A DNA stretch of 64,000 nt from Mucilaginibacter sp. KACC 22773 (GCF_028736215.1 NZ_CP117883.1:3534001-3598000); one strand, 5' to 3'. Shown: positions 52,851 through 62,316, counted from the stretch's first letter. Notes: generated by a model from the letters alone, not told the origin. Made by a program: numbers and translations.

Positions 52851-54371
52851 TTAATTTATTGGTTGATAAACGAAATTTTTGAATTTAACTGTGCCCTCAC
52901 CTACAGCACACAATCCTATTCGTAAACTGAGGAAACCACCCAGTACGTTATGATTGTAACCGGATACCTCGACAGAATTTTCTATTTTAATCCAGTTTCG
53001 TCCGTCTATACTGTAATACATATCAACTGTACTTTTTATGTTCCTGATCTTTAGAAACACATGTTTATTTATCGCATTTTTTTCGGTTGGGAACTGCCAT
53101 CCCCTCAGGTTCGCCAAAATATTTTGCTTATCAGCCAATATTCCCGAATAATACCTGTTGTCGTAAAAAAGTGTCAGTCCACCCGTAGCACTTCCCTCTA
53201 TAAATAACTCCACCTGTGCCGTATAAGAGTGGGTTGCAGGAATACAAGTTAAAGGAGCGCAATCAGCTACAGATTTACCCTTGCCTTTTATTGTTAAACT
53301 GTTATCATTCAGGTGAAATCTTGTGGTGTCGTATTCTCCAAAAAATTGCCACTGGGGTTTTAAGCTATGGCCGCTGAAGTCATCGCTTAGGGTAAATGAA
53401 CTTGTTAACTTGCTTTGTTTTGGTTTTAGTATTGGCGCATCAGTTTTAATGGTGCCGGGTACTTTAAACCACCCGTCCTTTGTCCATTCTACAGGCTCAA
53501 GCAAAGTTTGGCGCCCCATACCATAATAACCTTTCTCATAGGCATGAAAAACCATCCACCATTTACCATTCGGGCCTTCCACTAAACTGCCGTGACCTTT
53601 GGACCACCATTTTTCTGAATTGTCTTTTGTACGGATGATCGGATCATAAGGTGAATTTTCCCATGGGCCGAACGGTGTTTTAGAGCGTGCGGAGATTATC
53701 ATGTGGCTTGTTGCAGGACCAGCTGTCCCTCCTTGCGCTACGGTCAAATAATAATAATCACCCCGTTTAGCTATTGTTGGTCCTTCCAGACAAAAGCACT
53801 CTATCGACCATTCACGCGGGATCTTCCAGCCGCTGTAAGCCGGTTTTAATTCACCGGTTATAGATAACCCATCATCTGACAACGGCAAATAGCCGCCATT
53901 GTTGAAATAAAGATAGCGTTTACCTGCCTTATCGGTAAAATGCCCGGGATCAATAAAATTTACCTTCAGTTCAACCGGCTCACTCCATGGACCATTTATA
54001 GAATCGGCGGTAACCACAAAATTGCTATTACTTGCGGGGAAGTAGATGTAATACTTGTTTTTATACTTAACTAAGTTTGGCGCCCATACCGAACCCACAT
54101 ATTTATTCAGCGCGTGTGTAACCGGAGCCCAGTTAACCAGATCTTTTGAATGCCAGATTAACAGGCCAGGATAATATTCAAAGGATGAATGTACAATGTA
54201 ATAATCGTCACCCTCCCGCATGATGGCTGGGTCAGGGTAATCACCCGCGAAAATAGGATTGACAAAATAAGCATCGCTCTTTGTTTTGCTTTGAGTTGGC
54301 TTTTGCGCCTGCGCTAAAAAAGCCGACAAAAAAAATACTGCGGTTAAAGTGATACTTTTGATATTATTCAT
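52851..54371 (-). CDS. Secreted glycoside hydrolase family 43
   Basis: The 506-residue protein has a signal peptide ending AQAQ (about residue 23). The five-bladed propeller shows the GH43 residues: base Asp47 (DYPDPAI), Asp141 (FIDPGHF, pKa modulator), and acid Glu196 (CLEGPTI). A C-terminal concanavalin-like domain (about 320-506; QWQFFGEYDTTRFHLNDNSL) is the GH43_C2 type. Likely activity is beta-xylosidase or alpha-arabinofuranosidase on plant hemicellulose; the choice cannot be made from sequence. The Nudix-fold regulator encoded nearby fits pentose control. Confidence 0.92.
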   Translation of the reverse strand: MNNIKSITLTAVFFLSAFLAQAQKPTQSKTKSDAYFVNPIFAGDYPDPAIMREGDDYYIVHSSFEYYPGLLIWHSKDLVNWAPVTHALNKYVGSVWAPNLVKYKNKYYIYFPASNSNFVVTADSINGPWSEPVELKVNFIDPGHFTDKAGKRYLYFNNGGYLPLSDDGLSITGELKPAYSGWKIPREWSIECFCLEGPTIAKRGDYYYLTVAQGGTAGPATSHMIISARSKTPFGPWENSPYDPIIRTKDNSEKWWSKGHGSLVEGPNGKWWMVFHAYEKGYYGMGRQTLLEPVEWTKDGWFKVPGTIKTDAPILKPKQSKLTSSFTLSDDFSGHSLKPQWQFFGEYDTTRFHLNDNSLTIKGKGKSVADCAPLTCIPATHSYTAQVELFIEGSATGGLTLFYDNRYYSGILADKQNILANLRGWQFPTEKNAINKHVFLKIRNIKSTVDMYYSIDGRNWIKIENSVEVSGYNHNVLGGFLSLRIGLCAVGEGTVKFKNFVYQPIN

Positions 54372-54610
54372 ATTTGCTTAACTATTTCTTTATTTGCCTG
54401 TGCCAGGCTACAAACCATCATCCTCCGGGATGGGTGAAAATAAAAACACTGAACGAGCTTTCTGTCAAATCAAGAGAAATTTTTTACTTTCATAAGTATC
54501 TGTTTGATTTCTGTTATTCCCCGGTGTGCATGCTGCTCCAACTTTGCATTATAAAGTTCAAATCAACATGATTAAAGCAAGACGAATACGCCAATTTATA
54601 ATAAGTAAAA

Positions 54611-56827
54611 CTACTTCACTACTACCCTAACCCGATCCAAATTTTGAATCCGGGTAAACGAAGTGTTCGCATTCCCTTGCCGTTGTGATGCCACTCTCAA
54701 TGTCGGAAAATATGTGCCCGGTTTAGAAAATCTATAAGTAGTTGTCAATTTAACACGCGACCCCGTTTTATTGACGGCAACCCATTTCGTAGAAACTGGA
54801 AAGACTCCGGAAGTAACAAAATTCCATCCATGCAAATCACTGATCTTTTTTTTAAAGTCTGGCGATAAGCCATCAAAGTTCCAAACGGCAGTTACTAACT
54901 TTCCCATACGTTCCGGCACATCGACAAATGCGGTAAAGGTAACTGTTTCGCCGATTTTAACTACAGCACGTTTGCTGCCATTCGCTTTCGCCAATACTAC
55001 GGGCTGTATACCTTTTCGTTCATTTGCGGTTGGAGGAATTACTACCTGCCCATCAACAACTTTGTAATTAGTACTGGCCGCGGGAGCAATACCTTTTTCT
55101 ACCCAATCGCTCAGATCAAGGAGCGCTTGTTGTAAAACCCCGAGATAGCTAATGGTTTCTGTTGGATCATCTTCAATTGATACATCTCCGTGTAAAGCAC
55201 GATCTGTGAACCATACCCTGAAATGATTGTCAAAACTATCTCCGAGGTTCGCTTTGACCTTTGTGCGATACCAATCTGCCTGCCACGGAAAAGCCTCGCG
55301 ATCCCAAAGCGATTCGAGCAGGATCATTTTACCTTTAAATTTGCCGGTGGGAATGACACCGGCCGCTCCTTTTGTAAACAGCGGCCCCAGTAATAACTGA
55401 CGTTGCGGATATTTAGGTGTACCATCGGCATTGCGAAACTGATCCCATACATAATATTCCTTTCCCGGTACCTGGTGGCGGTGATAGGTTTGTATGGCGA
55501 GGAAGTTAGAGTTATCAACCTGTACCGAATCCCCTGTTTTTAGTTTGGCAACCACTGTTGAATCGACAGGCCCCAACACTACTTTGTCATCTTCTATTTT
55601 GTTTATCATTAGAACTTTTCCGGCGGCCGCTCCACTTTTTATGATCAGATCGCCGCCGAGGAAATAAACATCCTTAAGTTTATCCTGCAACTGAAATGCA
55701 ACCGGCATTCCATCTTGAACGCCACCTATATTCTTAGACGCGGCTCCAGCCGTTCCGCGATCCTCCGCAGACACCGGTTTTTTAAGCCCTAAAGTAGCCG
55801 CCTGGTCGCTGTTGATGAGCGCCTTGATAACACTGCGCTGCTGAATTCGCCCTTTTAGAAATAACCCTGGTGAGTCGTGTCCGAGGTAACCGGGCAGGGT
55901 CCAAAAGTCATGTTCAAAATATTTGCTATCAATACGAACAATATACTGGTATAAAACTGAAAAACCCTGCGTACCCATTGTTTTGTAACCAAACCAGCTT
56001 TTTACGGGAAATCCCATTTTGGTAGCTTCCCGGAGCGCGGTTCTTTCTTCCTGATTTAACCCGGCGTACATGTCGCCGCTTCCGCCTGGTTCCAGTGCAT
56101 CAACAATTTGCGGAAACTTATCCTTTAAAACACTCATGGCAAACATCCGCGCGGTAAATACATTGGGGATAGCCTGGTCAGACCCCAACACGTAAGGAAC
56201 TACTCCGTCCCAAACACCACTTGTGCTTTCAAAACCTCCAACTGTGCGATATGCGCCCCCGCTGCCGCCAAAAGCGTATCCGTAAGGGCGTTTACCACCA
56301 TAGATCTGCCTGGCAATGACCCGTGAGAATTCGGCCGAAGCCGCATTTACCCGATACGCCGCCAGTGATGGGTCAGATTTGGACGGATTGCTGAAGCTGA
56401 AATTGCCGCCTTCATTGGTCTCAACAAAATAAGCTCCATGGGTAAGGCTAAACCCTATTTTGTCTTCTTCGCCGGATCTTCCCTGCGATCCATTCTCGCT
56501 ATCCGGGAATGGTGTAATGTATTGAAAAAAGTGGCCCAGATATTTTTCCTTCTGAGGAAAATAGAAGGAAAATTTTGAACTGGTGCCCTTGAATCCACCA
56601 TGAATGTACCGATGTTTTACCGGCTTATCCCGCCATTCATCAACATCCACATAAGGTTGCTTAAACAACGTATCGGTTGTTTTAAATTTTTGAGCCAGGC
56701 CGTCGTTTCCCTGGGTTAAATTGTTTTGGGCATGAGAAGCGACAAAACTCAAAACAAGCGGCATAAACAGCCCTATCTTTAGTTTACTATACTGCCCGGT
56801 ATTTTGGATGGACTTCATACTTTTCAT
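54611..56827 (-). CDS. Secreted hydrolase-like protein with PKD-like C-terminal domain
   Basis: I do not recognise a named family for this 738-residue protein. It has a signal peptide (about 16-33, ending SHAQ). Residues 184-196 read GYAFGGSGGAYRT, with Ser189 in a Gly-rich elbow of the alpha/beta-hydrolase type. The central part contains repeated Gly-rich turns. The last 130 residues (about 610-738) are a PKD-like beta domain (VTFTAFVDVPERMGKLVTAVWNFDG; KPGTYFPTLRVASQR). It may be a secreted esterase or lyase acting with the adjacent GH43 enzyme. Its promoter region faces the operators before the Nudix regulator gene. Confidence 0.7.
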   Translation of the reverse strand: MKSMKSIQNTGQYSKLKIGLFMPLVLSFVASHAQNNLTQGNDGLAQKFKTTDTLFKQPYVDVDEWRDKPVKHRYIHGGFKGTSSKFSFYFPQKEKYLGHFFQYITPFPDSENGSQGRSGEEDKIGFSLTHGAYFVETNEGGNFSFSNPSKSDPSLAAYRVNAASAEFSRVIARQIYGGKRPYGYAFGGSGGAYRTVGGFESTSGVWDGVVPYVLGSDQAIPNVFTARMFAMSVLKDKFPQIVDALEPGGSGDMYAGLNQEERTALREATKMGFPVKSWFGYKTMGTQGFSVLYQYIVRIDSKYFEHDFWTLPGYLGHDSPGLFLKGRIQQRSVIKALINSDQAATLGLKKPVSAEDRGTAGAASKNIGGVQDGMPVAFQLQDKLKDVYFLGGDLIIKSGAAAGKVLMINKIEDDKVVLGPVDSTVVAKLKTGDSVQVDNSNFLAIQTYHRHQVPGKEYYVWDQFRNADGTPKYPQRQLLLGPLFTKGAAGVIPTGKFKGKMILLESLWDREAFPWQADWYRTKVKANLGDSFDNHFRVWFTDRALHGDVSIEDDPTETISYLGVLQQALLDLSDWVEKGIAPAASTNYKVVDGQVVIPPTANERKGIQPVVLAKANGSKRAVVKIGETVTFTAFVDVPERMGKLVTAVWNFDGLSPDFKKKISDLHGWNFVTSGVFPVSTKWVAVNKTGSRVKLTTTYRFSKPGTYFPTLRVASQRQGNANTSFTRIQNLDRVRVVVK

Positions 56828-57019
56828 ATTTATACTTATTTATGATCCTTTATAATTTAGGTTATATGCAGTAATCAAATTGCGTTGACGGCGCATTTCC
56901 TCATGATTTCATCATTGGAAAATATTGAGCGTTTACGTTTAACGCCAGGAATAATCCCGCGACTATGATAAAAATCATGTTTAGCTTTTCATTTTAATTG
57001 GTTTTGAAGATACAGAACC

Positions 57020-57044
57020 TTATTCTGTTTATTTGACAGAATAA
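57020..57044. promoter_or_regulatory. Operator-like palindrome 1 (TTATTCTGT-N7-ACAGAATAA)
   Basis: Perfect 9-bp arms with a 7-bp spacer lie in the divergent gap between the secreted hydrolase and the Nudix regulator gene. A second copy is 55 bp downstream. Confidence 0.8.
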
Positions 57045-57074
57045 AGATATAATTGTTCCATGGTATGTCAAAAT

Positions 57075-57098
57075 TTATTCTGTCTATTTAACAGAATA
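57075..57098. promoter_or_regulatory. Operator-like palindrome 2 (TATTCTGT-N7-ACAGAATA)
   Basis: Same half-sites and 7-bp spacer as copy 1, with 8-bp perfect arms (the ninth is T/G). It ends 5 bp before the -7 box of the Nudix gene, so binding here would block polymerase. Confidence 0.8.
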
Positions 57099-57103
57099 GT
57101 TTG

Positions 57104-57111
57104 TAACTTTG
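57104..57111 (+). promoter_or_regulatory. -7 promoter element of the Nudix regulator gene (TAACTTTG)
   Basis: It matches TAnnTTTG and lies 27 nt before the ATG at 57139. No TTG is found at -33; operator 2 covers that place. Confidence 0.55.
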
Positions 57112-57138
57112 TATTTTCAAATGATATTTTGATTCATT

Positions 57139-57909
57139 ATGGAATTTTCTGAAATAGAAATCATCACGCATCCGGACAGGTACCTGCACCATATACAAGT
57201 CGACAATGTTATTTTTGGATATCATGATAAAGAGCTGAAAGTACTATTGCAGCAGACCATTGCGACCAGTAAATGGACAATTACAGGTGGCTATGTCGGC
57301 CGGGATGAGTCCATCGAAGAGGCCGCCGCCCGCATTTCGGCATCAAGGACCGGATTAAAAAATCTTTTCCTGCAACAGTTTCACTGTTTTGGTAACCCGG
57401 ATCGTGCAACAGACGCTGAAAAGAATCCGGAAAATCTTCGCAAACTGTCTGGAATTGAAGTTCCTAAAGACCTTTGGATTTTTGACAGATTTGTATCTGT
57501 TGGTTTCTATACGTTGACAGAATTCTCGACGGTTGAAATAAAGAAATGGTCTCTTGATGCAGCATGCCAGTGGTGGCCGGTGAGTGACCTTCCCCCGTTA
57601 ATGTTTGATCATAAGCTTGTTATTTCTGAAGCTTTACGGACCCTTCGAATGCATATTGCGTTTTATCCTATTGGTTATGAGTTGCTCCCTGAAAAATTTA
57701 CATTACCCGAAATTCATGCTTTATATCAAACGATACTTGGGAGATCTCTTGATGAAAGAAATTTTCAAAGAAAGTTACTTGCATCAGGCATTGTTTTGAA
57801 ACTGAAAGAAACAAGGCCAATCGGCCCGCACCGGGCTCCATACCTTTATAAGTTCGACCAGGAAAAATACAATGAAGGCTTACAAAGGGGCATTGTTTTA
57901 GCTTTTTAG
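57139..57909 (+). CDS. Nudix-fold transcriptional regulator (NrtR/AraR-like)
   Basis: The 256-residue protein has a Nudix domain (about 15-160) and a C-terminal winged helix (about 175-250; EKFTLPEIHALYQTILGRSLDERNFQRKLLASGIV). The Nudix box keeps G51, E57, R65 and G72, but the catalytic Glu positions hold Ile66, Ser69 and Arg70, so hydrolysis is unlikely and the fold probably binds a ligand. Bacteroidota AraR, a sugar-responsive regulator, has this architecture. Two palindromic operators just upstream suggest autoregulation, and control of the divergent secreted hydrolase and perhaps the GH43 gene. Confidence 0.88.
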   Translation: MEFSEIEIITHPDRYLHHIQVDNVIFGYHDKELKVLLQQTIATSKWTITGGYVGRDESIEEAAARISASRTGLKNLFLQQFHCFGNPDRATDAEKNPENLRKLSGIEVPKDLWIFDRFVSVGFYTLTEFSTVEIKKWSLDAACQWWPVSDLPPLMFDHKLVISEALRTLRMHIAFYPIGYELLPEKFTLPEIHALYQTILGRSLDERNFQRKLLASGIVLKLKETRPIGPHRAPYLYKFDQEKYNEGLQRGIVLAF

Positions 57910-58002
57910 CTGATTAATAGCAAAGCGCTGTAGGATTCCTCAATCACAAAAGATTGGAAAGATTAAAAAATAAAGTGGCAATTATTACAGGTCGACAAAA
58001 TA

Positions 58003-58440
58003 TTACTTTACCCTTTCCCAAACACTTGTCCTGCCAAATAGGGATACCCCAATATATCCCCTGATATATAGCTTTTCTTCCTTCAGTTTTAAGGTACAAC
58101 TGTATGTTTTGCCGCTATAGGGATCATAAATCTGCCCACCGTCCCAGGCATTATCATGATATGTAAAATCGTAAAGCATCATCAGGTCCCTGAGGTTACG
58201 TGACCTTAATTTTTCATCTTTGTTTTTAACGTCTTTCCGGGAAGTTGTTCCATCCGGTTCGTACATCGTTTTGCCCCAGATCAGTTTGCCGAAATACTTG
58301 CCGTTTGCTTTATAAATATCAATTTTACCAGTTTTATCTTCACTCAACCATAAGCCTAAAATCTTATCGGCTTCCGGAGTTTGTGCAAAAGTCTTTGTTG
58401 CTGCAACAAAGCACAGCAACAATATTCCTATCTTTTTCAT
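58003..58440 (-). CDS. DUF2147 exported protein
   Basis: The 145-residue protein has a signal peptide (KKIGILLLCFVAATKTFAQ) and the DUF2147 pattern: ILGLWLSEDKTGKIDIYKANGKYFGKL and WDGGQIYDPYSGKTYSC. The domain is a small lipocalin-like barrel of unknown ligand, widespread in Bacteroidota. It is 42 bp after the quinone-reductase-like gene and probably the last gene of the reductase operon, though it could be independent. Confidence 0.88.
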   Translation of the reverse strand: MKKIGILLLCFVAATKTFAQTPEADKILGLWLSEDKTGKIDIYKANGKYFGKLIWGKTMYEPDGTTSRKDVKNKDEKLRSRNLRDLMMLYDFTYHDNAWDGGQIYDPYSGKTYSCTLKLKEEKLYIRGYIGVSLFGRTSVWERVK

Positions 58441-58482
58441 TATTAAGTGGGTTTAAGACATTGTATAAGAGAAACAACAACT

Positions 58483-59484
58483 TTATTTAATTTTAACAAC
58501 GACTTTCCCTTTGGCCCGACCACTTTCAACATAGTTTATCGCTTCCTTGATCGATTCGAACGGGAAAACTTTGTCTATAACCGGTATGATAGTACCGGAA
58601 TTTATAAGGGAGGTGATCTTTGTTAACTGATCTCCGTTTGCCTTCATAAATAGGAATGAAAAGCCCACATTAAGCCTTTTTGCTTTTTTCCTTACTCCAA
58701 AGCTTAAAAGGCGTATGATTAATTTCACGAACCATGGAGCTCCGGTTTCTTTTGCAAAATCCGGATCAGGCGGGCCGGAGATCGAGATGAGTTTTCCACC
58801 CGGTTTTAACACGCGCAGCGATTTTTCGAGTGTCTTCCCATCCTGACTATTCAAAACCAGATCGTAACCATGTAGTACTTTCTCAAAGTCATCTTTCTTA
58901 TAGTCAATAACAACATCTGCGCCGAGGCTTTTTACTAACTCCATGTTGGCTGCACTGGTAGTGGTAGCTACGGCAGCGCCCAAGTATTTCGCCAGTTGAA
59001 TGGCAAATGTGCCTACACCACCTGAGCCGGCTTGGATGAATACTTTTTGCCCTTTCTTCAATTTCCCTTTTTCGATCAGTGCCTGCCAGGCCGTCAGGCC
59101 CACCAGAGGGATAGATGCGGCTTCTTCCATGCTCAGTTTTTTCGGCTTAAGCGCCACATCGGCTTCCTTAACAGCAATGAAATCTGCAAACGTTCCAATC
59201 CGATGATCTGCCGGTCGTGCATAAACCTCGTCTCCAACTTTAAATTGTTGCACACGGGCTCCAACTTTGGTTACAACACCAGCCACGTCATGGCCTAAAA
59301 CAAACGGTGTTTTATACGGCAAAATGAGTTTGAACTCGCCACTTCTGATTTTGGAATCCAGGAGGTTGATAGCGGTGGCGTGTACTTCTATTAATACCTC
59401 ATCCGCCTTCGGTTCAGGAACAGGTATTTGCCCGATGCGTCCGCCGTCCTTGCTTTTATATTTATCTATAATGAAAGCTTTCAT
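58483..59484 (-). CDS. NADP-dependent quinone oxidoreductase-like MDR protein
   Basis: The 333-residue protein is a zinc-free medium-chain reductase: GHDVAGVVTKVG, then FIQAGSGGVGTFAIQLAK (nucleotide-binding) and VVIDYKKDDFEKV. Such enzymes reduce quinones or enones with NADPH. It is fourth in the tight minus-strand operon behind an Old Yellow Enzyme and two SDRs, with 21 bp to the upstream gene. That context suggests handling of electrophilic carbonyl compounds. Confidence 0.92.
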   Translation of the reverse strand: MKAFIIDKYKSKDGGRIGQIPVPEPKADEVLIEVHATAINLLDSKIRSGEFKLILPYKTPFVLGHDVAGVVTKVGARVQQFKVGDEVYARPADHRIGTFADFIAVKEADVALKPKKLSMEEAASIPLVGLTAWQALIEKGKLKKGQKVFIQAGSGGVGTFAIQLAKYLGAAVATTTSAANMELVKSLGADVVIDYKKDDFEKVLHGYDLVLNSQDGKTLEKSLRVLKPGGKLISISGPPDPDFAKETGAPWFVKLIIRLLSFGVRKKAKRLNVGFSFLFMKANGDQLTKITSLINSGTIIPVIDKVFPFESIKEAINYVESGRAKGKVVVKIK

Positions 59485-59505
59485 TTTTTTATGGTTATAA
59501 TGGTT

Positions 59506-60273
59506 TTACGAGGCTATTACTTTGTAACTTTTCTTAGGATTAGCCAAATTAAAAGTCAGTTTCGGAAAAAGCCGGTTCAATATATACACTGTTTTGGTAT
59601 CGCCTATACGGATAGTAAGCTGATCGTTTTGAAGGCCTGCAATAAAGCCTTTCACCATATCTGCCGTGGTCATTTTTTTGCCGTTCATATCAGTCGTCAT
59701 TTCTGTGGCAACAAGCGGAGGTAAAAGTTCAAAAACCTTTACGCTGCTATCCAAAATTTGCAGGTGCTTTCTGAGCGCTTTGGTGTAAAACTGCAAGGCT
59801 ACTTTGGATGCGGCGTAGGTGGCTTCAAGTAATGACGGAACATAACTGAGTAATGAAGTGGTGTTGATGATCGCGCCTTCCGCCCTTGATTTCAGCATAT
59901 CGATAAACAAATTGTTAAGCCGAATCACTGCCAGGTAATTGACGTTTATTTCGTACGCCGCATCTTCAAAATGCTGACCGTTTGCTGTACCGAGGTTAAT
60001 CGGGTTAGTCAGCACCCCCGCGTTATTGTATAAAATATCTATACCGCCCAGTTGCTGTACCTGTTTGAAAAGCTTTTGCGCGTCACCTGCGTCTGATACA
60101 TCACTTTTAATGGCCGTAATTGCCGGATACAGCTTCCTGGCTTCATCTAATTTTTCCTGGTTTCTGCCGGTGATGATCACGCTGGCTCCATTGGCTAAAA
60201 ATTGTTTTGCTGCTTCCAGCCCGATACCTGATGCACCACCTGTGATCAATACCTTTTTTCCTTTTAATTCCAT
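59506..60273 (-). CDS. SDR family oxidoreductase (second of pair)
   Basis: The 255-residue protein has TGGASGIG, NNAGVL, the catalytic Ser in TTSLLSYVP and YAASK. The C-terminal extension after residue 195 (MTTDMNGKKMTTADMVKGF) is of the type seen in DltE-like SDRs. It lies 23 bp after the first SDR gene, which it only partly resembles, so the two are not a recent duplication. Confidence 0.92.
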   Translation of the reverse strand: MELKGKKVLITGGASGIGLEAAKQFLANGASVIITGRNQEKLDEARKLYPAITAIKSDVSDAGDAQKLFKQVQQLGGIDILYNNAGVLTNPINLGTANGQHFEDAAYEINVNYLAVIRLNNLFIDMLKSRAEGAIINTTSLLSYVPSLLEATYAASKVALQFYTKALRKHLQILDSSVKVFELLPPLVATEMTTDMNGKKMTTADMVKGFIAGLQNDQLTIRIGDTKTVYILNRLFPKLTFNLANPKKSYKVIAS

Positions 60274-60296
60274 GATTTTAATTTTTGATGTTAATT

Positions 60297-61100
60297 CTAT
60301 TTTGAAGCGTTAATCGATTTCAGAATGGATTTCTCGAAAAACTTATAGGCGAAATGCTGAAGCAGGAGTACCATCGATGATCCTTTTCCGACAGGGTAAC
60401 CAAATGTTGGATTTTTTTCCTTCACTGCCCGCAATAAAGTAGCGATAACGGGCGTGGGTTCGGGTGCCTTATCAAATGCAGTTTTGGTATACGCTAGAAC
60501 CCGTTGCCGGAACTGATCATAGTCTGCAATTGTGCCTTTCGCTACAGTTGCACTTTCGCCGATATTGGTTTTAAAACTGATCGGCTCAACCATAACCACC
60601 TTGATGTTAAACTGGTTCAACTCAAACCGAAGTGCCTTAAAATAACCTTCAAGGGCATGTTTTGAAGCCGAATAGTAGGCAGTATTTGGAAGGCTCACTA
60701 AACCCAGCAGGGAGCCAAGTGTAATTATTTTTCCATGTTTTTGCCTTCTGAAGTACGGCAGCAACTCGTTTGTTAATTTGATGGTTCCCCAAAAGTTGGT
60801 CTCAAACTGCTGCTTGCCTAATTCAATAGGAGTTTCTTCTGCAAGGCCGTTTACCAAGTAACCCGCGTTGTTGATCAGCACATCTAAAGTTTTGATTTGG
60901 CTGAACAGCTGCCTGCCAAAAGATGCTATGGAATGGTCGTCATTCAGATCCAACGGCAGTAACTTAAATGGCAATCTTGCCTGGTGTTTTTGGGGATCCC
61001 GGCTTGTGCCGATTACCTGATAGCCATTTTCGTGTAGCTTGCTGGCAACAAGCAGCCCAATGCCCGATGAGGCTCCTGTAACTAAAATTGCTGGTTTCAT
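60297..61100 (-). CDS. SDR family oxidoreductase (first of pair)
   Basis: The 267-residue protein has TGASSGIG, NNAGYLVNG, the catalytic Ser in TLGSLLGLVSLP and YSASK. It is a classical SDR with substrate unknown. It follows the Old Yellow Enzyme gene by 31 bp and precedes the second SDR gene by 23 bp in the same operon. Confidence 0.92.
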   Translation of the reverse strand: MKPAILVTGASSGIGLLVASKLHENGYQVIGTSRDPQKHQARLPFKLLPLDLNDDHSIASFGRQLFSQIKTLDVLINNAGYLVNGLAEETPIELGKQQFETNFWGTIKLTNELLPYFRRQKHGKIITLGSLLGLVSLPNTAYYSASKHALEGYFKALRFELNQFNIKVVMVEPISFKTNIGESATVAKGTIADYDQFRQRVLAYTKTAFDKAPEPTPVIATLLRAVKEKNPTFGYPVGKGSSMVLLLQHFAYKFFEKSILKSINASK

Positions 61101-61131
61101 TTTTCTGCTTTTTTATTGTTTCATAAACTAT

Positions 61132-62229
61132 TTATTGTTCGGCCATGACCGGATAATCAGTATAGCCTTTTTCTCCGGGTGTATAGAAGGTGGATGGATC
61201 TGGCTGATTGAGCGGCGCGTCTGCTTTAAATCGCTCAACAAGATCAGGGTTGGCAATAAAAGGAACACCGAACGATACCAGGTCGGCATTACCATCATTC
61301 AATACCTGGCTTGCAGTGGCCTTATTAAATCCGCGGTTAATAATTATTGTGCCGTCATAAAGCGGGCGGTAATGTTTGGCAACTTCCTCAATAGCCCAGA
61401 GATTGCCCGATACATCGGTAAAGGGCTCGGTCAGGTGGAGGTAAGCCAGGTCGTATTCATTCAATTTGGCAACGATGTAATCGTGCACAGCCATGGTTTC
61501 CTCGTCGAGCATCATACCCTGGATACCGTGAAGAGAAGGGTTTAATCTTACGCCTACTTTCCTGATGTCGATTACCGTATACAGTTCATCCAGGATGTCG
61601 AATAATATGCGCGCGCGGTTCTTGATGGCACCGCCGTACTGATCCCGGCGTTTATTGGAATAAAGATTGAAAAACTGGTGCAGCAGATAACCATTGGCTG
61701 CATGCAGTTCAACACCGTCGAAACCCGCTTCCACCGCGTTTGCTGCAGCCTGTTTAAAATCATTAATGGTCTTTTTGATTTGCCCGAGTGTCATCTCCCT
61801 GGCATCTACGGTATCTTTAAAACCTTCGGGCGTGAATGCCTGGGCCAGAGGATTTAACGCTGAAGGCGCCAGCGGAAGTTCGCCGTCAAGCAGGTCGGGG
61901 TGCGATAATCGTCCCACATGCCATAATTGGGCGAAAATCTTCCCACCCTGCCGATGTACTGCATCTGTAACCAGTTTCCAGCCTTCAACCTGTTGTTCTG
62001 TATAGATTCCGGGAACATTAAGGTACCCGACAGCGTCACGGCTGACGTAGGTTCCTTCGGTAATGATCAGACCGGCCGAAGCGCGCTGCTGATAATAGAG
62101 TGCCGTCAGTTCTGTAGCCACATTACCCGGATTAGCTGAACGGCTGCGGGTCATCGGTGCCATCACCATGCGATTGCTTAGTAAAAGGCCATTTAAATTA
62201 TATGGCTCGAAAATTATTTGGTCATTCAT
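61132..62229 (-). CDS. Alkene reductase, Old Yellow Enzyme family (NemA-like)
   Basis: From the ATG at 62229 (MNDQIIFEPYNLNGLLLSNR) the protein has 365 residues, the family length; the upstream extension lacks similarity. FMN-binding and active-site motifs are present: VMAPMTRSRS, the FAQLWHVGRLSHP segment, and HAANGYLLHQFF with the substrate-binding His and Asn pair. The family reduces activated C=C bonds, nitro groups and maleimides using NADPH. It leads a reductase operon and is preceded by two operator-like sites shared with the adjacent TetR gene, as in nemRA of E. coli. Confidence 0.94.
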   Translation of the reverse strand: MNDQIIFEPYNLNGLLLSNRMVMAPMTRSRSANPGNVATELTALYYQQRASAGLIITEGTYVSRDAVGYLNVPGIYTEQQVEGWKLVTDAVHRQGGKIFAQLWHVGRLSHPDLLDGELPLAPSALNPLAQAFTPEGFKDTVDAREMTLGQIKKTINDFKQAAANAVEAGFDGVELHAANGYLLHQFFNLYSNKRRDQYGGAIKNRARILFDILDELYTVIDIRKVGVRLNPSLHGIQGMMLDEETMAVHDYIVAKLNEYDLAYLHLTEPFTDVSGNLWAIEEVAKHYRPLYDGTIIINRGFNKATASQVLNDGNADLVSFGVPFIANPDLVERFKADAPLNQPDPSTFYTPGEKGYTDYPVMAEQ

Positions 62230-62300
62230 TGTTTTAATTTTAAATAGTACAAGGAAACAGGTTTGCAACCCCGACACATCGTTGTTTAATCGCTATTTTA

Positions 62301-62316
62301 TACTTTTTAGTATATT
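62301..62316. promoter_or_regulatory. TetR operator half-element 1 (TACTTTTTAGTATATT)
   Basis: It lies 72 bp before the Old Yellow Enzyme start. The 15-base core ACTTTTTAGTATATT is identical to sites at 62414 and 63084 and complementary to one at 63057. Confidence 0.7.
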
